A DNA stretch of 64,000 nucleotides, from NCBI RefSeq assembly GCF_025847275.1, contig NZ_JAOZEV010000005.1, positions 186,001-250,000 on the forward strand, written 5' to 3'. The notes under the pieces were generated by a model. It saw only the letters and a program-made list of their open reading frames with translations. It was not told the origin of the DNA and searched no databases. Position 1 is the first letter of the stretch. Every line of letters starts with the position of its first letter. Source of the DNA: Flavobacterium frigoritolerans. GTDB lineage: Bacteria; Bacteroidota; Bacteroidia; Flavobacteriales; Flavobacteriaceae. Positions 26,760-34,498 of this stretch are shown in pieces. Position numbers and translations under genes: made by a program.

Positions 26760-27776
26760 ATGAACAAATTATTTTACGTTTTATTCGCAGTCCCTTTTTT
26801 TATTAGCTGTATGAATAAAAAGCCATTGGATCAAAAAAACATAAATTCAGTTAAAAAAGACACAACTCTTACTAGTGTTGTTGCTGCAGAAACACAAAAA
26901 ATGTCTGATTTGGATATATATAATGTTAACTCAATTTTTGGCGAAAAGGATACTATTGCGCTAATATCCTTGTCTGATAAGTATCAATTGAGCGAACATA
27001 AAGATTCTCTTGCTATTCCTGATGTTGAAAAATTAGGAGAAAAAGACGCTCAATATCTAGTATTAAATTCGACATATAGAAACAGAATGCTATCTAAAAT
27101 GAAAATAGCAGAAAAAGATAGTGTTTATGTGTACGATTATGCCTCCAATATTGTTAATGCATTTTCTGTAAAATCTTTAAAAGTAGTGGCTGCTATAAAT
27201 GTATACGGGGCAGATTGGCCTTATTCACAGCATGATTATATGATTGGATTTGGACTAGATCCCAAATTACTAAAAGGATTTGACTCCTATTATTTGAATA
27301 CTTTGGTTTGCATTGGTTCAAAGAATCCTTTTGCAATGAAGCAATTGAAAGCTATAAAGTGGAAAGAAACAACAATTACTAAGGTGCCTGTTACAGCTAT
27401 AAATCCGGAATATAATGATTTGATAAAAATGGCAAGTGAAAAAAAGGCTTATAGTTATAAATCAAACGGATTTGAATACTTTTTACAGGATTATATAAAA
27501 GAAGAAACGGTATTGTTGAGAAGGTTGATTGTTAAAGCGGAAAAAACAAACAAAATTGTTTGTGATAAGTATTACCGTGAGAGCGAAAGTAGTTCGCTAG
27601 CGCAATTAAACGATAATAGTGAGGATAAAGAAGTTAGTCAATGGACTGGTAAACTGTTTAAGAATAAACCAGAGGTAGTTTTTGGTTTTGAATATGTTTC
27701 TTTCGGTTGTTCAGGGATTTCGTTCTTAGATAAAAATGAACCTGATGTTTTTTTAAATTGTGATAACAGACACTAA
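26760..27776 (+). CDS. Predicted lipoprotein, unknown function
   Basis: Unrecognised 338-residue lipoprotein; the lipobox is Phe-Ile-Ser-Cys (MNKLFYVLFAVPFFISCMNKK). The mature part alternates Lys/Asp-rich segments with short strands. Three more cysteines lie in the body (near TLVCIGSK, KIVCDKYY and FGCSG). It contains no membrane segment after the signal. It is monocistronic and ends at a strong terminator shared with the convergent ferredoxin gene. Confidence 0.7.
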   Translation: MNKLFYVLFAVPFFISCMNKKPLDQKNINSVKKDTTLTSVVAAETQKMSDLDIYNVNSIFGEKDTIALISLSDKYQLSEHKDSLAIPDVEKLGEKDAQYLVLNSTYRNRMLSKMKIAEKDSVYVYDYASNIVNAFSVKSLKVVAAINVYGADWPYSQHDYMIGFGLDPKLLKGFDSYYLNTLVCIGSKNPFAMKQLKAIKWKETTITKVPVTAINPEYNDLIKMASEKKAYSYKSNGFEYFLQDYIKEETVLLRRLIVKAEKTNKIVCDKYYRESESSSLAQLNDNSEDKEVSQWTGKLFKNKPEVVFGFEYVSFGCSGISFLDKNEPDVFLNCDNRH

Positions 27777-27789
27777 TTTAACCTTATAA

Positions 27790-27836
27790 AAAAGAAAAAC
27801 CCTATTCTATATCAAATAGAATAGGGTTTTTCTTTT
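27790..27836. terminator. Bidirectional terminator
   Basis: AAACCCTATTCTAT and ATAGAATAGGGTTT (about 27797-27829) form a long stem with A-rich left and T-rich right flanks. It ends both the plus-strand lipoprotein gene and the minus-strand trh operon. Confidence 0.85.
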
Positions 27837-28065
27837 AGGTTTCCTTTACCGTAATGATCTTTACTGGACAAGCTTTTGCTGCCAATTCACAGCTTTCTAC
27901 AATAGTATGATTCGGTGACTTTAAAGTAAAAAAACCTTTTGCATTTACCGAATGTATCAAAACTGATTTTCCATCTTTTTTTGACATCTGAAAATGTACT
28001 GGATCCATTTCTACGCAGTAGTTACAGCCGATACATTTGTCTCTTTGTAGTGTTACAATAACCAT
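27835..28065 (-). CDS. Small single-cluster ferredoxin
   Basis: A 76-residue 4Fe-4S ferredoxin. The cluster ligands are Cys11, Cys14 and Cys17 in CIGCNYC plus the cysteine of ACPVKII near the end. Only one cluster fits. It is the last gene of the trh operon and its start overlaps the stop of trhP by one base. In E. coli a ferredoxin (YfhL) has been tied to TrhP-dependent tRNA hydroxylation, so this protein is the natural electron carrier for the neighbouring TrhP. That link is an inference from position and family. Confidence 0.9.
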   Translation of the reverse strand: MVIVTLQRDKCIGCNYCVEMDPVHFQMSKKDGKSVLIHSVNAKGFFTLKSPNHTIVESCELAAKACPVKIITVKET

Positions 28066-29306
28066 TACGCCTCTACAATTTTATATAATTTATCAGAGGT
28101 TCTAATTCTGAAAGGTAATTTGAAGGTACAATCATCTCCTTTTGTTGCCTTATCGGCTACAATGTCGTTTACATACATTTCGTCGATTACCATTTCCTGA
28201 GCCCCAGTACTTGGTCCAGTTACAAGAATTCTATCTCCAATTTTAATGTCGTAGGCTTCAATTTTAAATTGCCCAACTTCTGCTTTTGGAAAGAAGTGAG
28301 TTCCTTTACCTACATAGACTTTCTTTTGGGTTGCTGCAGAGCCTGGAATGTCACTCCATTCCCCTAATTCTTGTCCTAGGTAATATCCTGACCAAAAACC
28401 ACGATTGTAAACTGTGTTTAAAGATTCCATCCAGATTGCAATTTTTTCTTTTGAAAAAGTTCCTTCGTAGTAAGCATCAATAGCTTCTCGATAGGTTTTT
28501 ATTACTGTTGCCACATATTCTGGTGCGCGACCGCGGCCTTCAATTTTAAGAACCTGAATTCCTGAATCCATAACTTGATCTAGAAAATCAAGTGTGCATA
28601 AATCTTTTGGCGACATTAGGTATTCATTATCAACTTCGATTTCAAAACCAGTTTCCTGATCTATAACAGTATATTTTTTACGACAATTTTGTTTGCAAGC
28701 ACCACGATTTGCTGAGGAATTATGAGAATGTAAACTCAAATAACATTTCCCCGAAACAGCCATGCATAAAGCACCATGTCCGAAAATTTCGATTTCAACT
28801 AAATTTCCGTTCGGGCCTTTTATTTGCTCTTTTTCAATTTGTTCCGTGATACTTTTTACCTGACGCAAGCTTAATTCACGACTTAAAACCATTGTATCAG
28901 CAAATAAACTGTAGAATTTTATGGTTTCGATATTAGTGACATTAAGTTGGGTCGAGATATGTACTTCCATACCAATTGTTCTTGCCATTGCAATTACAGC
29001 TTGGTCTGATGCAATTACAGCGGTAATGTTAGCTTCTTTGGCTTTGTTCAATAATGTTTTTACAACCGATAAATCGTGGTCATAAATAATTGTGTTTAAA
29101 GTGAGATAGCTTCGTACGTTTTTGGTTGCACAACGATTGGCAATTTCTTGTAAATCGTCCATAGTGAAATTCACAGTTGAGCGTGCTCTCATGTTGAGTT
29201 GTTCTACTCCAAAATAAATAGAATCGGCGCCATTATCAAGCGCAGCCTGAAGTGACTCAAAGCTCCCTGCGGGAGCCATAAGTTCAATTGTATTGTTTAT
29301 TGTCAT
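28065..29306 (-). CDS. trhP: U32-family tRNA hydroxylation protein TrhP
   Basis: A 413-residue peptidase-U32-fold protein. TrhP makes 5-hydroxyuridine at position 34 of certain tRNAs with prephenate as hydroxyl source, independent of O2. Visible: the start ELMAPAGSFESLQAALDNGADSIYFG in short, the U32 signature EIFGHGALCMAVSGKCYLS (from residue 173), and further cysteines in RGACKQNC, likely Fe-S ligands. The last 86 residues are the U32 C-terminal beta domain. It starts 6 bp after trhO and overlaps the ferredoxin start by one base. TrhP is preferred over a protease role because of trhO and the ferredoxin. Confidence 0.9.
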   Translation of the reverse strand: MTINNTIELMAPAGSFESLQAALDNGADSIYFGVEQLNMRARSTVNFTMDDLQEIANRCATKNVRSYLTLNTIIYDHDLSVVKTLLNKAKEANITAVIASDQAVIAMARTIGMEVHISTQLNVTNIETIKFYSLFADTMVLSRELSLRQVKSITEQIEKEQIKGPNGNLVEIEIFGHGALCMAVSGKCYLSLHSHNSSANRGACKQNCRKKYTVIDQETGFEIEVDNEYLMSPKDLCTLDFLDQVMDSGIQVLKIEGRGRAPEYVATVIKTYREAIDAYYEGTFSKEKIAIWMESLNTVYNRGFWSGYYLGQELGEWSDIPGSAATQKKVYVGKGTHFFPKAEVGQFKIEAYDIKIGDRILVTGPSTGAQEMVIDEMYVNDIVADKATKGDDCTFKLPFRIRTSDKLYKIVEA

Positions 29307-29312
29307 GATGGA

Positions 29313-30671
29313 TTAGTCTAAAATTTTATAGATTTTATCCGACAATCTAATTCTAAAGGGAACTTCAAAAGTAACTCTATCTCCTTTTTTAGCAGTAGTA
29401 TTTGCAGTGTCGTTAACCATCATTTTTTCTAAAATCAATTCCTGGTTTCCTGTAGTTGGTCCAGAGATTAAGATGGTGTCACCTATGTTTAACTCTTGAT
29501 TTTCGATAGTAAAAAGACCAACTTGTGCTTTTACATAGTAATGTTCAGCTTTACCAAGAAGTACTTTTTTTACTTTTATTTTCTGGCGTATATCTGCTGG
29601 TTTCTCAGCAGCAGCCAAAGCTGTATCCGGTAGTTCACCAGAATGTTTGAATTTTAAATTTTCTGATTTTCCTTTTCTAAACACTTTGTTCCCAACTTGT
29701 TTTCCAGTTCTCATTCTTACCTGATCTACCAAGGGCATATGTATAACTTCCAGACATTCCGTAGAACAGCAGTTTTCCATTGCAGTTTTGCAATCATCGC
29801 ATTGAATAAACAACAAATGGCATCCGTCATTTTCGCAATTGGTATGATTGTCGCAAGGTTTTCCGCATTGATGGCATTGTGAAATAATATCATCGGTGAT
29901 TCTTTCGCCCAGACGATTATCAAATACAAAGTTTTTTCCGATGAATTTACTTTCTAATCCTTCTTCTTCAAGTTGTTTTTTATAATTAATGATTCCGCCT
30001 TCTAGCTGATATACATTTTTAAAACCTTGATGTTTAAAATAAGCACTTGCTTTCTCACAACGAATTCCACCTGTGCAATACATTACCAAGTTTTTATCTT
30101 CTTTATGATTTTGAAGTTGCTCGTTGATTATCGGTAAACTTTCTCTAAAAGTTTCTACATCTGGAGTAATTGCGCCTTTAAAATGACCGACTTCACTTTC
30201 GTAGTGATTTCTAAAGTCAACAACAATTGTATTTGGGTCTTCAAGGATATCGTTAAATTCTTTGGCTTTTAAGTGTACGCCTATATCGGTTACATCAAAA
30301 GTCTCATCGTTAAGACCGTCAGCAACAATTTTATCACGAACTTTGATAGTTAATTTTAAAAACGAGTGATCGTCATGTTCTACAGCTTCGTTTAAACGTA
30401 TGCCTTTCATGAAATCATAAACTTCTAGAGTTGCTCTAAAAGCTTCTAAATTTTCTTCCGGAATACTCATTTGAGCATTTATTCCTTCGTTAGCAACATA
30501 TATTCGGCCTAATGCATCGAGTGCATTCCAGGCTACAAATAAATCATCGCGAAATTTTTTGGGATCTTGAATTTTGGCATACGCATAGAAAGACAACGTT
30601 AGTCGTTGTTTACCGGCATCATCGATCATGATGGCTCTTTCTTCTGCGCTCAAAGTGTTATACAGTTGCAT
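29313..30671 (-). CDS. trhO: TrhO-type rhodanese tRNA hydroxylase with an added U32 C-terminal domain
   Basis: TrhO (YceA) uses O2 to make 5-hydroxyuridine at tRNA position 34. The N-terminal acylphosphatase-like part (about 20-120), the rhodanese domain with active Cys199 in YCTGGIRC, and the Cys-rich C-part (about 266-306) match the family. The usual length is about 320-350 residues. This protein has 452, and residues 367-452 align end to end with the C-terminal domain of the neighbouring TrhP, about half identical by eye. A Lys- and Ala-rich linker (about 335-365) joins the parts. It is the first gene of the trh operon. Confidence 0.92.
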   Translation of the reverse strand: MQLYNTLSAEERAIMIDDAGKQRLTLSFYAYAKIQDPKKFRDDLFVAWNALDALGRIYVANEGINAQMSIPEENLEAFRATLEVYDFMKGIRLNEAVEHDDHSFLKLTIKVRDKIVADGLNDETFDVTDIGVHLKAKEFNDILEDPNTIVVDFRNHYESEVGHFKGAITPDVETFRESLPIINEQLQNHKEDKNLVMYCTGGIRCEKASAYFKHQGFKNVYQLEGGIINYKKQLEEEGLESKFIGKNFVFDNRLGERITDDIISQCHQCGKPCDNHTNCENDGCHLLFIQCDDCKTAMENCCSTECLEVIHMPLVDQVRMRTGKQVGNKVFRKGKSENLKFKHSGELPDTALAAAEKPADIRQKIKVKKVLLGKAEHYYVKAQVGLFTIENQELNIGDTILISGPTTGNQELILEKMMVNDTANTTAKKGDRVTFEVPFRIRLSDKIYKILD

Positions 30672-31046
30672 GCTATAAACAGTTTTAAGTTAAGAAATTA
30701 TTTTTGAGGTGCAAAGGTATAGAAAAAGGTTCTAAGTTGCAACGGTTCTGAGGTTCTAAGTTTTTTAGTAGCAAAGAAACAAAGTTCTTTTTTAATTAGA
30801 TTTGGTTTCTATTGTCTTAAATTTTTGCGGTTTCACGTTTGCAAGAATTAAAAGAATTTGCTCAATCTGCGTGCTATTTAAAAAAAATCAGAGTTTCGAA
30901 GGTTCTAGCCCAGATGGTAACGACATCCTTTTGTACCAGTGTTTGGTACAAAAGATATAGTGTACAGCTGGATAAGCTACAATTAAAAAGAGTGTCTTAT
31001 TGCTGATTAGCAAAGTTTTATAAGTAAATGAGAAAGGTATAAAAAC
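30672..31046. repeat. Repeat-rich spacer upstream of trhO
   Basis: Holds GGTTCTAAGTTGCAACGGTTCTGAGGTTCTAAG near 30730 in shortened, decayed copies, and the inverted partner (CCTCAGAATCTGAGCAACTCAGAACCTTAGG) near 31094-31124. This is the same arm pair as at 41.69 and 42.06 kb. No gene is seen in it. Confidence 0.55.
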
Positions 31047-31078
31047 AAAAAAAGCACTAAATTAATAGTGCTTTTTAA
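31046..31078 (-). terminator. Terminator for the bacilliredoxin gene
   Basis: AGCACTA (31053-31059) pairs with TAGTGCT (31066-31072), with an A-run on the left that reads as a T-tract on the minus strand. Confidence 0.75.
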
Positions 31079-31136
31079 ATCTTTGCTTCTTTTGAACCTC
31101 AGAATCTGAGCAACTCAGAACCTTAGGGCCTAAATA

Positions 31137-31547
31137 TTAGCAATGTTCGTTAAAAGCGTCTTGTAAATTCTCAGCGATTAATTCAGCTGGGCGACCTTCG
31201 ATGTGGTGACGCTCTAACATGTGAACCAATTCTCCATTTTTGAATAAAGCCATACTTGGCGAAGATGGAGGAAAAGGGAACATATGTTGTCTTGCTGCAT
31301 CTACAGCTTCTTTGTCAACACCTGCAAAAACAGTGATTAAATGGTCTGGTTTTTTAGCACCATCTAAACTCATTTTTGCTCCTGGACGTGCATTTCTTGC
31401 AGCACAACCACATACTGAATTTACAACTACTAGTGTTGTTCCTTCTGATTTGATTGCGTTATCAACTTCTGCTGCACTATGTAAATCTTGAAAACCTGCA
31501 GTTGTTAATTCAGCTTGCATTGGTTTTACCATTTCTTCTGGATACAT
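31137..31547 (-). CDS. BrxA/BrxB-family bacilliredoxin
   Basis: A 136-residue thioredoxin-like protein of the former DUF1094 family. In Bacillus these remove bacillithiol from oxidised proteins. The active site CGC is in [15 protein letters not shown], and the C-terminal block [18 protein letters not shown] is typical. Normal family length. It is monocistronic with its own terminator. Whether this bacterium makes bacillithiol cannot be told from this window. Confidence 0.93.
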   Translation of the reverse strand: MYPEEMVKPMQAELTTAGFQDLHSAAEVDNAIKSEGTTLVVVNSVCGCAARNARPGAKMSLDGAKKPDHLITVFAGVDKEAVDAARQHMFPFPPSSPSMALFKNGELVHMLERHHIEGRPAELIAENLQDAFNEHC

Positions 31548-31646
31548 ATTTTTATTTTTTTAGTTTAACTTTTTCGAGTTGCAAAGTTACAAAGTTTAAA
31601 ATCAAGAACTTTAATTCAGGTATAAAGTTTTGTTATAGTTTAATCG

Positions 31647-32444
31647 TTATTTATTTAACTTTATTTGATAAGGGTATGTTTCGTAAATGGTATTGTCTTC
31701 ATTAATAGTAAAACCTTTTGCAGAATCTCCTCTAGCTTCTTTTGCTAAGGCTGAAATTTCGTCTTTAGGTTTGCCTAATCTAAACCAGCAAATAGCTTTG
31801 TAATATTTTGCATCTGAGAATTGCGGGTAGATTTTTAATGCTTTGTCAAGAATTGTAATTGCTTCATCCCATTTTTGTAGTTCATATTTGGCTATGGCTT
31901 GATAAAAGTATGCGGTAGGGTGTTCTAATTGTTGTCTGTTTTTATAAATATCATTTACATAATCATCAAAAAGTTTTTCCGCTTTATCATATTCGTTTAA
32001 TTGTAAATAGCAAAGTCCAATATAAAAACTGTAAGGATGATCCATTCTATAGCCATTTCCATAAAGTTTAATGCATTCTTCTAGGTCTGTGATTGCTTCT
32101 CTATATGTTTTTGAAAAAATGCATTTCATAAAACCTCTATAAGGGAGCCATTCCTGTTTATTATATACAACAGCTTTATCTAAAAATGACAATCCAACTT
32201 CGTACTTTTTACATTTAAAATAAGGCATTGCTTTTTGTTGCCACAAATAGGCTATCGTACTGTCTTTTTTTAAACCTTCATCGATACAACTTTGCCATTC
32301 CTGCATTTGAAAAACGTAGTTGTATTTATAAGCACAACTATCTAATGATTGTTTAATAATAGCTTCTTGAGCTTCGTTTTTTGGGATTTGACCAAAGGAC
32401 AGAAATGTAATGAAAAAGCTGAAACCTAAAATAATTTTTTTCAA
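31647..32444 (-). CDS. Secreted TPR-repeat protein
   Basis: A 265-residue protein with a signal peptide (MKKIILGFSFFITFLSFGQ) and at least four tetratricopeptide-like units between residues 55 and 235 (for example YSFYIGLCYLQLNEYDKAEKLF and AYFYQAIAKYELQKWDEAI). TPR units bind partner proteins, so this is probably an envelope scaffold. No enzyme motif is present. It ends 16 bp after the lycopene cyclase stop region would begin on the same strand, so the two may be co-transcribed with crtY first. Confidence 0.82.
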   Translation of the reverse strand: MKKIILGFSFFITFLSFGQIPKNEAQEAIIKQSLDSCAYKYNYVFQMQEWQSCIDEGLKKDSTIAYLWQQKAMPYFKCKKYEVGLSFLDKAVVYNKQEWLPYRGFMKCIFSKTYREAITDLEECIKLYGNGYRMDHPYSFYIGLCYLQLNEYDKAEKLFDDYVNDIYKNRQQLEHPTAYFYQAIAKYELQKWDEAITILDKALKIYPQFSDAKYYKAICWFRLGKPKDEISALAKEARGDSAKGFTINEDNTIYETYPYQIKLNK

Positions 32445-32460
32445 TAGTTAAGATTTGAAT

Positions 32461-33615
32461 TTAAGATTTATTTGAAAGAAAAACTATCCTAAATAACGCT
32501 TTTATAAATGGTGTTTTAGGACACTTTAAAATAACTTTAACATCTTCAGCGAAGCTAGTTTCTTCGTCTAAAAACTTAAAAATCAATGCTGGATTTCCTT
32601 TTTGGAACATATCTGAGAATATGCGACCTCCTAGTTCATTATTCCTGTCGAGAATATCTAATAAAAGTAAATCATAAAACCAGAATTTATTTTTTTTATG
32701 AAATTTTCGAAAATCAGTTTGAGTTTCAAGAAACGACACTAATTGGGTAGACTTTTTATCCGACTTTTTGAATGTGTACCCTGTACTTGCTTTTGTCCAG
32801 CCCCCTGCAGTACCAATATTCAGTACACGTTTGGTATTTCTTTTCCAAAAGGGGTAACATGTCATCGGAATACTTCCTTTTTCTTTCTCAACTATCTCAT
32901 AATCTTGTATGCCTAAATTATGAATGTAGTTTTTAATCTCCGATTCGTATTCCTGTTTTTCTAAAAGGGTATGCGAAAATAGGGTGTATTCGAATAAAGC
33001 TTCTTTTTTGGATGTTGGTAAAACATACATGAACCGTGTGTTGTTTTTTTGTGCAACCGAAAAATCCATGAAAGTAACTTGTTCTGGATTAAGAAGATTC
33101 TGTTTGCTTTTAATGAACCAACCTATAAAATGCTGTTGTAAAACAGGATATTGTTGTTGGTTTTCGATTAATACTTTGTTATAAATGCTGTTTAAAAGTT
33201 GATTGCAAGTAAAGGAATTAGTCGAAGTAGCTATAAAAACATGAGTGTCGAGTTCGTTAATATCGGTTACTTTGTCGTTAAGAAAAGTAATATCATTTTG
33301 TTCTTTGATAAGTTCTAAAACAAAATTATAAAAGTCCAAACTACGAATTTGATTGTATTGATAAGGACTTAAATCTAAATCTCTTTTAAAGCTTTCATTA
33401 GCAAATAAAGCGGTATCCCATTTTTTTGAAATGACACTTTCCCAAATTGATGGCTCTTTTTGCCAAAAACACCAAGTCCTGTCATTGGTTTTCTTTGAAT
33501 CCTCATCAATTAATAAAATAGTTTTTCCAACAAACTTCTCGGATACTACCATCTTATAAACTGTCATCATTGCTGATAAACCAGTTCCTGTAAAAATGTA
33601 ATCGAAATGTTTCAT
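32461..33615 (-). CDS. crtY: Lycopene beta-cyclase
   Basis: A 384-residue flavoprotein that closes the ends of lycopene to give beta-carotene. The N-terminal nucleotide fold is DYIFTGTGLSAMMTVYKMV, followed by the family block LIDEDSKKTNDRTWCFWQ, then IPMTCYPFWKRNTKRVLNIGTAGGWTKASTGYTF, which holds the C-terminal FAD region. The usual carotenoid partners (crtB, crtI, crtZ) are not adjacent here. Carotenoid colour would fit a yellow flavobacterium. Confidence 0.93.
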   Translation of the reverse strand: MKHFDYIFTGTGLSAMMTVYKMVVSEKFVGKTILLIDEDSKKTNDRTWCFWQKEPSIWESVISKKWDTALFANESFKRDLDLSPYQYNQIRSLDFYNFVLELIKEQNDITFLNDKVTDINELDTHVFIATSTNSFTCNQLLNSIYNKVLIENQQQYPVLQQHFIGWFIKSKQNLLNPEQVTFMDFSVAQKNNTRFMYVLPTSKKEALFEYTLFSHTLLEKQEYESEIKNYIHNLGIQDYEIVEKEKGSIPMTCYPFWKRNTKRVLNIGTAGGWTKASTGYTFKKSDKKSTQLVSFLETQTDFRKFHKKNKFWFYDLLLLDILDRNNELGGRIFSDMFQKGNPALIFKFLDEETSFAEDVKVILKCPKTPFIKALFRIVFLSNKS

Positions 33616-33774
33616 GTTTTGGAGGTACTATTTTTATCAAAAATAGGTAATTTAATTCGTTGGGTTTAATCTATGAGAAAATTTAAAAACATAGAATTCC
33701 TTTAACCATGTAAGTTATTTAAGAAAATATAAGTTTAAACGTTTTATCTAAATGGACTTATATTGCTTATGTGG

Positions 33775-34251
33775 TTAGCTTTTATCGGGTTCTTTCAGTT
33801 TAGACAAAATCAGTTCTAAGTCTTTAGCATTGCGATAGTTTGTGTCTTGGAGTATGATCTCGTTTTCGAGATTTAAAACACAAATAATTGGGTAAGTTAG
33901 TTGATTATTTACAGTTCCTAATTGAATAGCCAATTCATTAACTCCGCTATTGTTTCTGGTTGGTTCATAATTGAATGTTCGATTATTGAAGCGGATTGTT
34001 CTTTTTTCTTCAGCATTCAAATCAATAAAATAGAATTCGGAGTTAAGTTGCGCTATTATTGTTTTGTTTTTGAAAGTTGAATTCTTCATCGCCTGACAAT
34101 ATTTGCACCAATCGGTGTGGATAAAAACGACGACTTTCCGTTTTCGAATTTGCTGTAAACTGTCTATTTGTTCAAACGAATAGGAACGTAGTTGAGCAAA
34201 TCCAGCGGAGTTAATTCCTATAAAGAAAATAATTAGAATTAGCTTTTTCAT
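33775..34251 (-). CDS. Thioredoxin-like periplasmic protein
   Basis: A 158-residue secreted thioredoxin-fold protein. I start at the Met that opens the signal peptide (MKKLILIIFFIGINSAGFAQ); a longer frame adds 15 polar residues upstream. The active site is CKYC in FIHTDWCKYCQAM. A cis-proline loop reads LTYPIICVL. It lies 247 bp downstream of the TonB receptor gene on the same strand. A role in thiol exchange in the periplasm, perhaps for that receptor or its cargo, is an inference. Confidence 0.86.
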   Translation of the reverse strand: MKKLILIIFFIGINSAGFAQLRSYSFEQIDSLQQIRKRKVVVFIHTDWCKYCQAMKNSTFKNKTIIAQLNSEFYFIDLNAEEKRTIRFNNRTFNYEPTRNNSGVNELAIQLGTVNNQLTYPIICVLNLENEIILQDTNYRNAKDLELILSKLKEPDKS

Positions 34252-34498
34252 TTGTTTTGTTTTTTGCCAGCGATAATTTAACCGCAAAGGGCACAAAGGT
34301 TTGAAATTCTTTTAATTTTTATAATCTGTGGCTTAAAAGGAACGCGGATAAAATGAATTCGCTATGGCGAAAACGCGGATTAAAACCGATTTAAAAACAA
34401 TAAAAAAATCCGTTTTTATCCGCGTCTTTACTTTTGTAAATCCGTGTCATCAGCGTTCTTTTTCGTGGTCAACTTCTTTAATCCGTGGCATTAATTCT
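34252..34498. repeat. Spacer with AACCGCAAAG and CGCGGAT repeats
   Basis: Contains AACCGCAAAGGGCACAAAGG near 34280, two CGCGGATaaaa blocks near 34344 and 34372, and the inverted TTTTTATCCGCGTC near 34413. Together they form an imperfect long hairpin. No gene is present. Confidence 0.6.

Noticed and set aside
28065..29306. Collagenase-like protease function for the U32 protein
   Set aside because: The gene is linked with trhO and a ferredoxin and has Fe-S type cysteines, which fits TrhP and not a protease.
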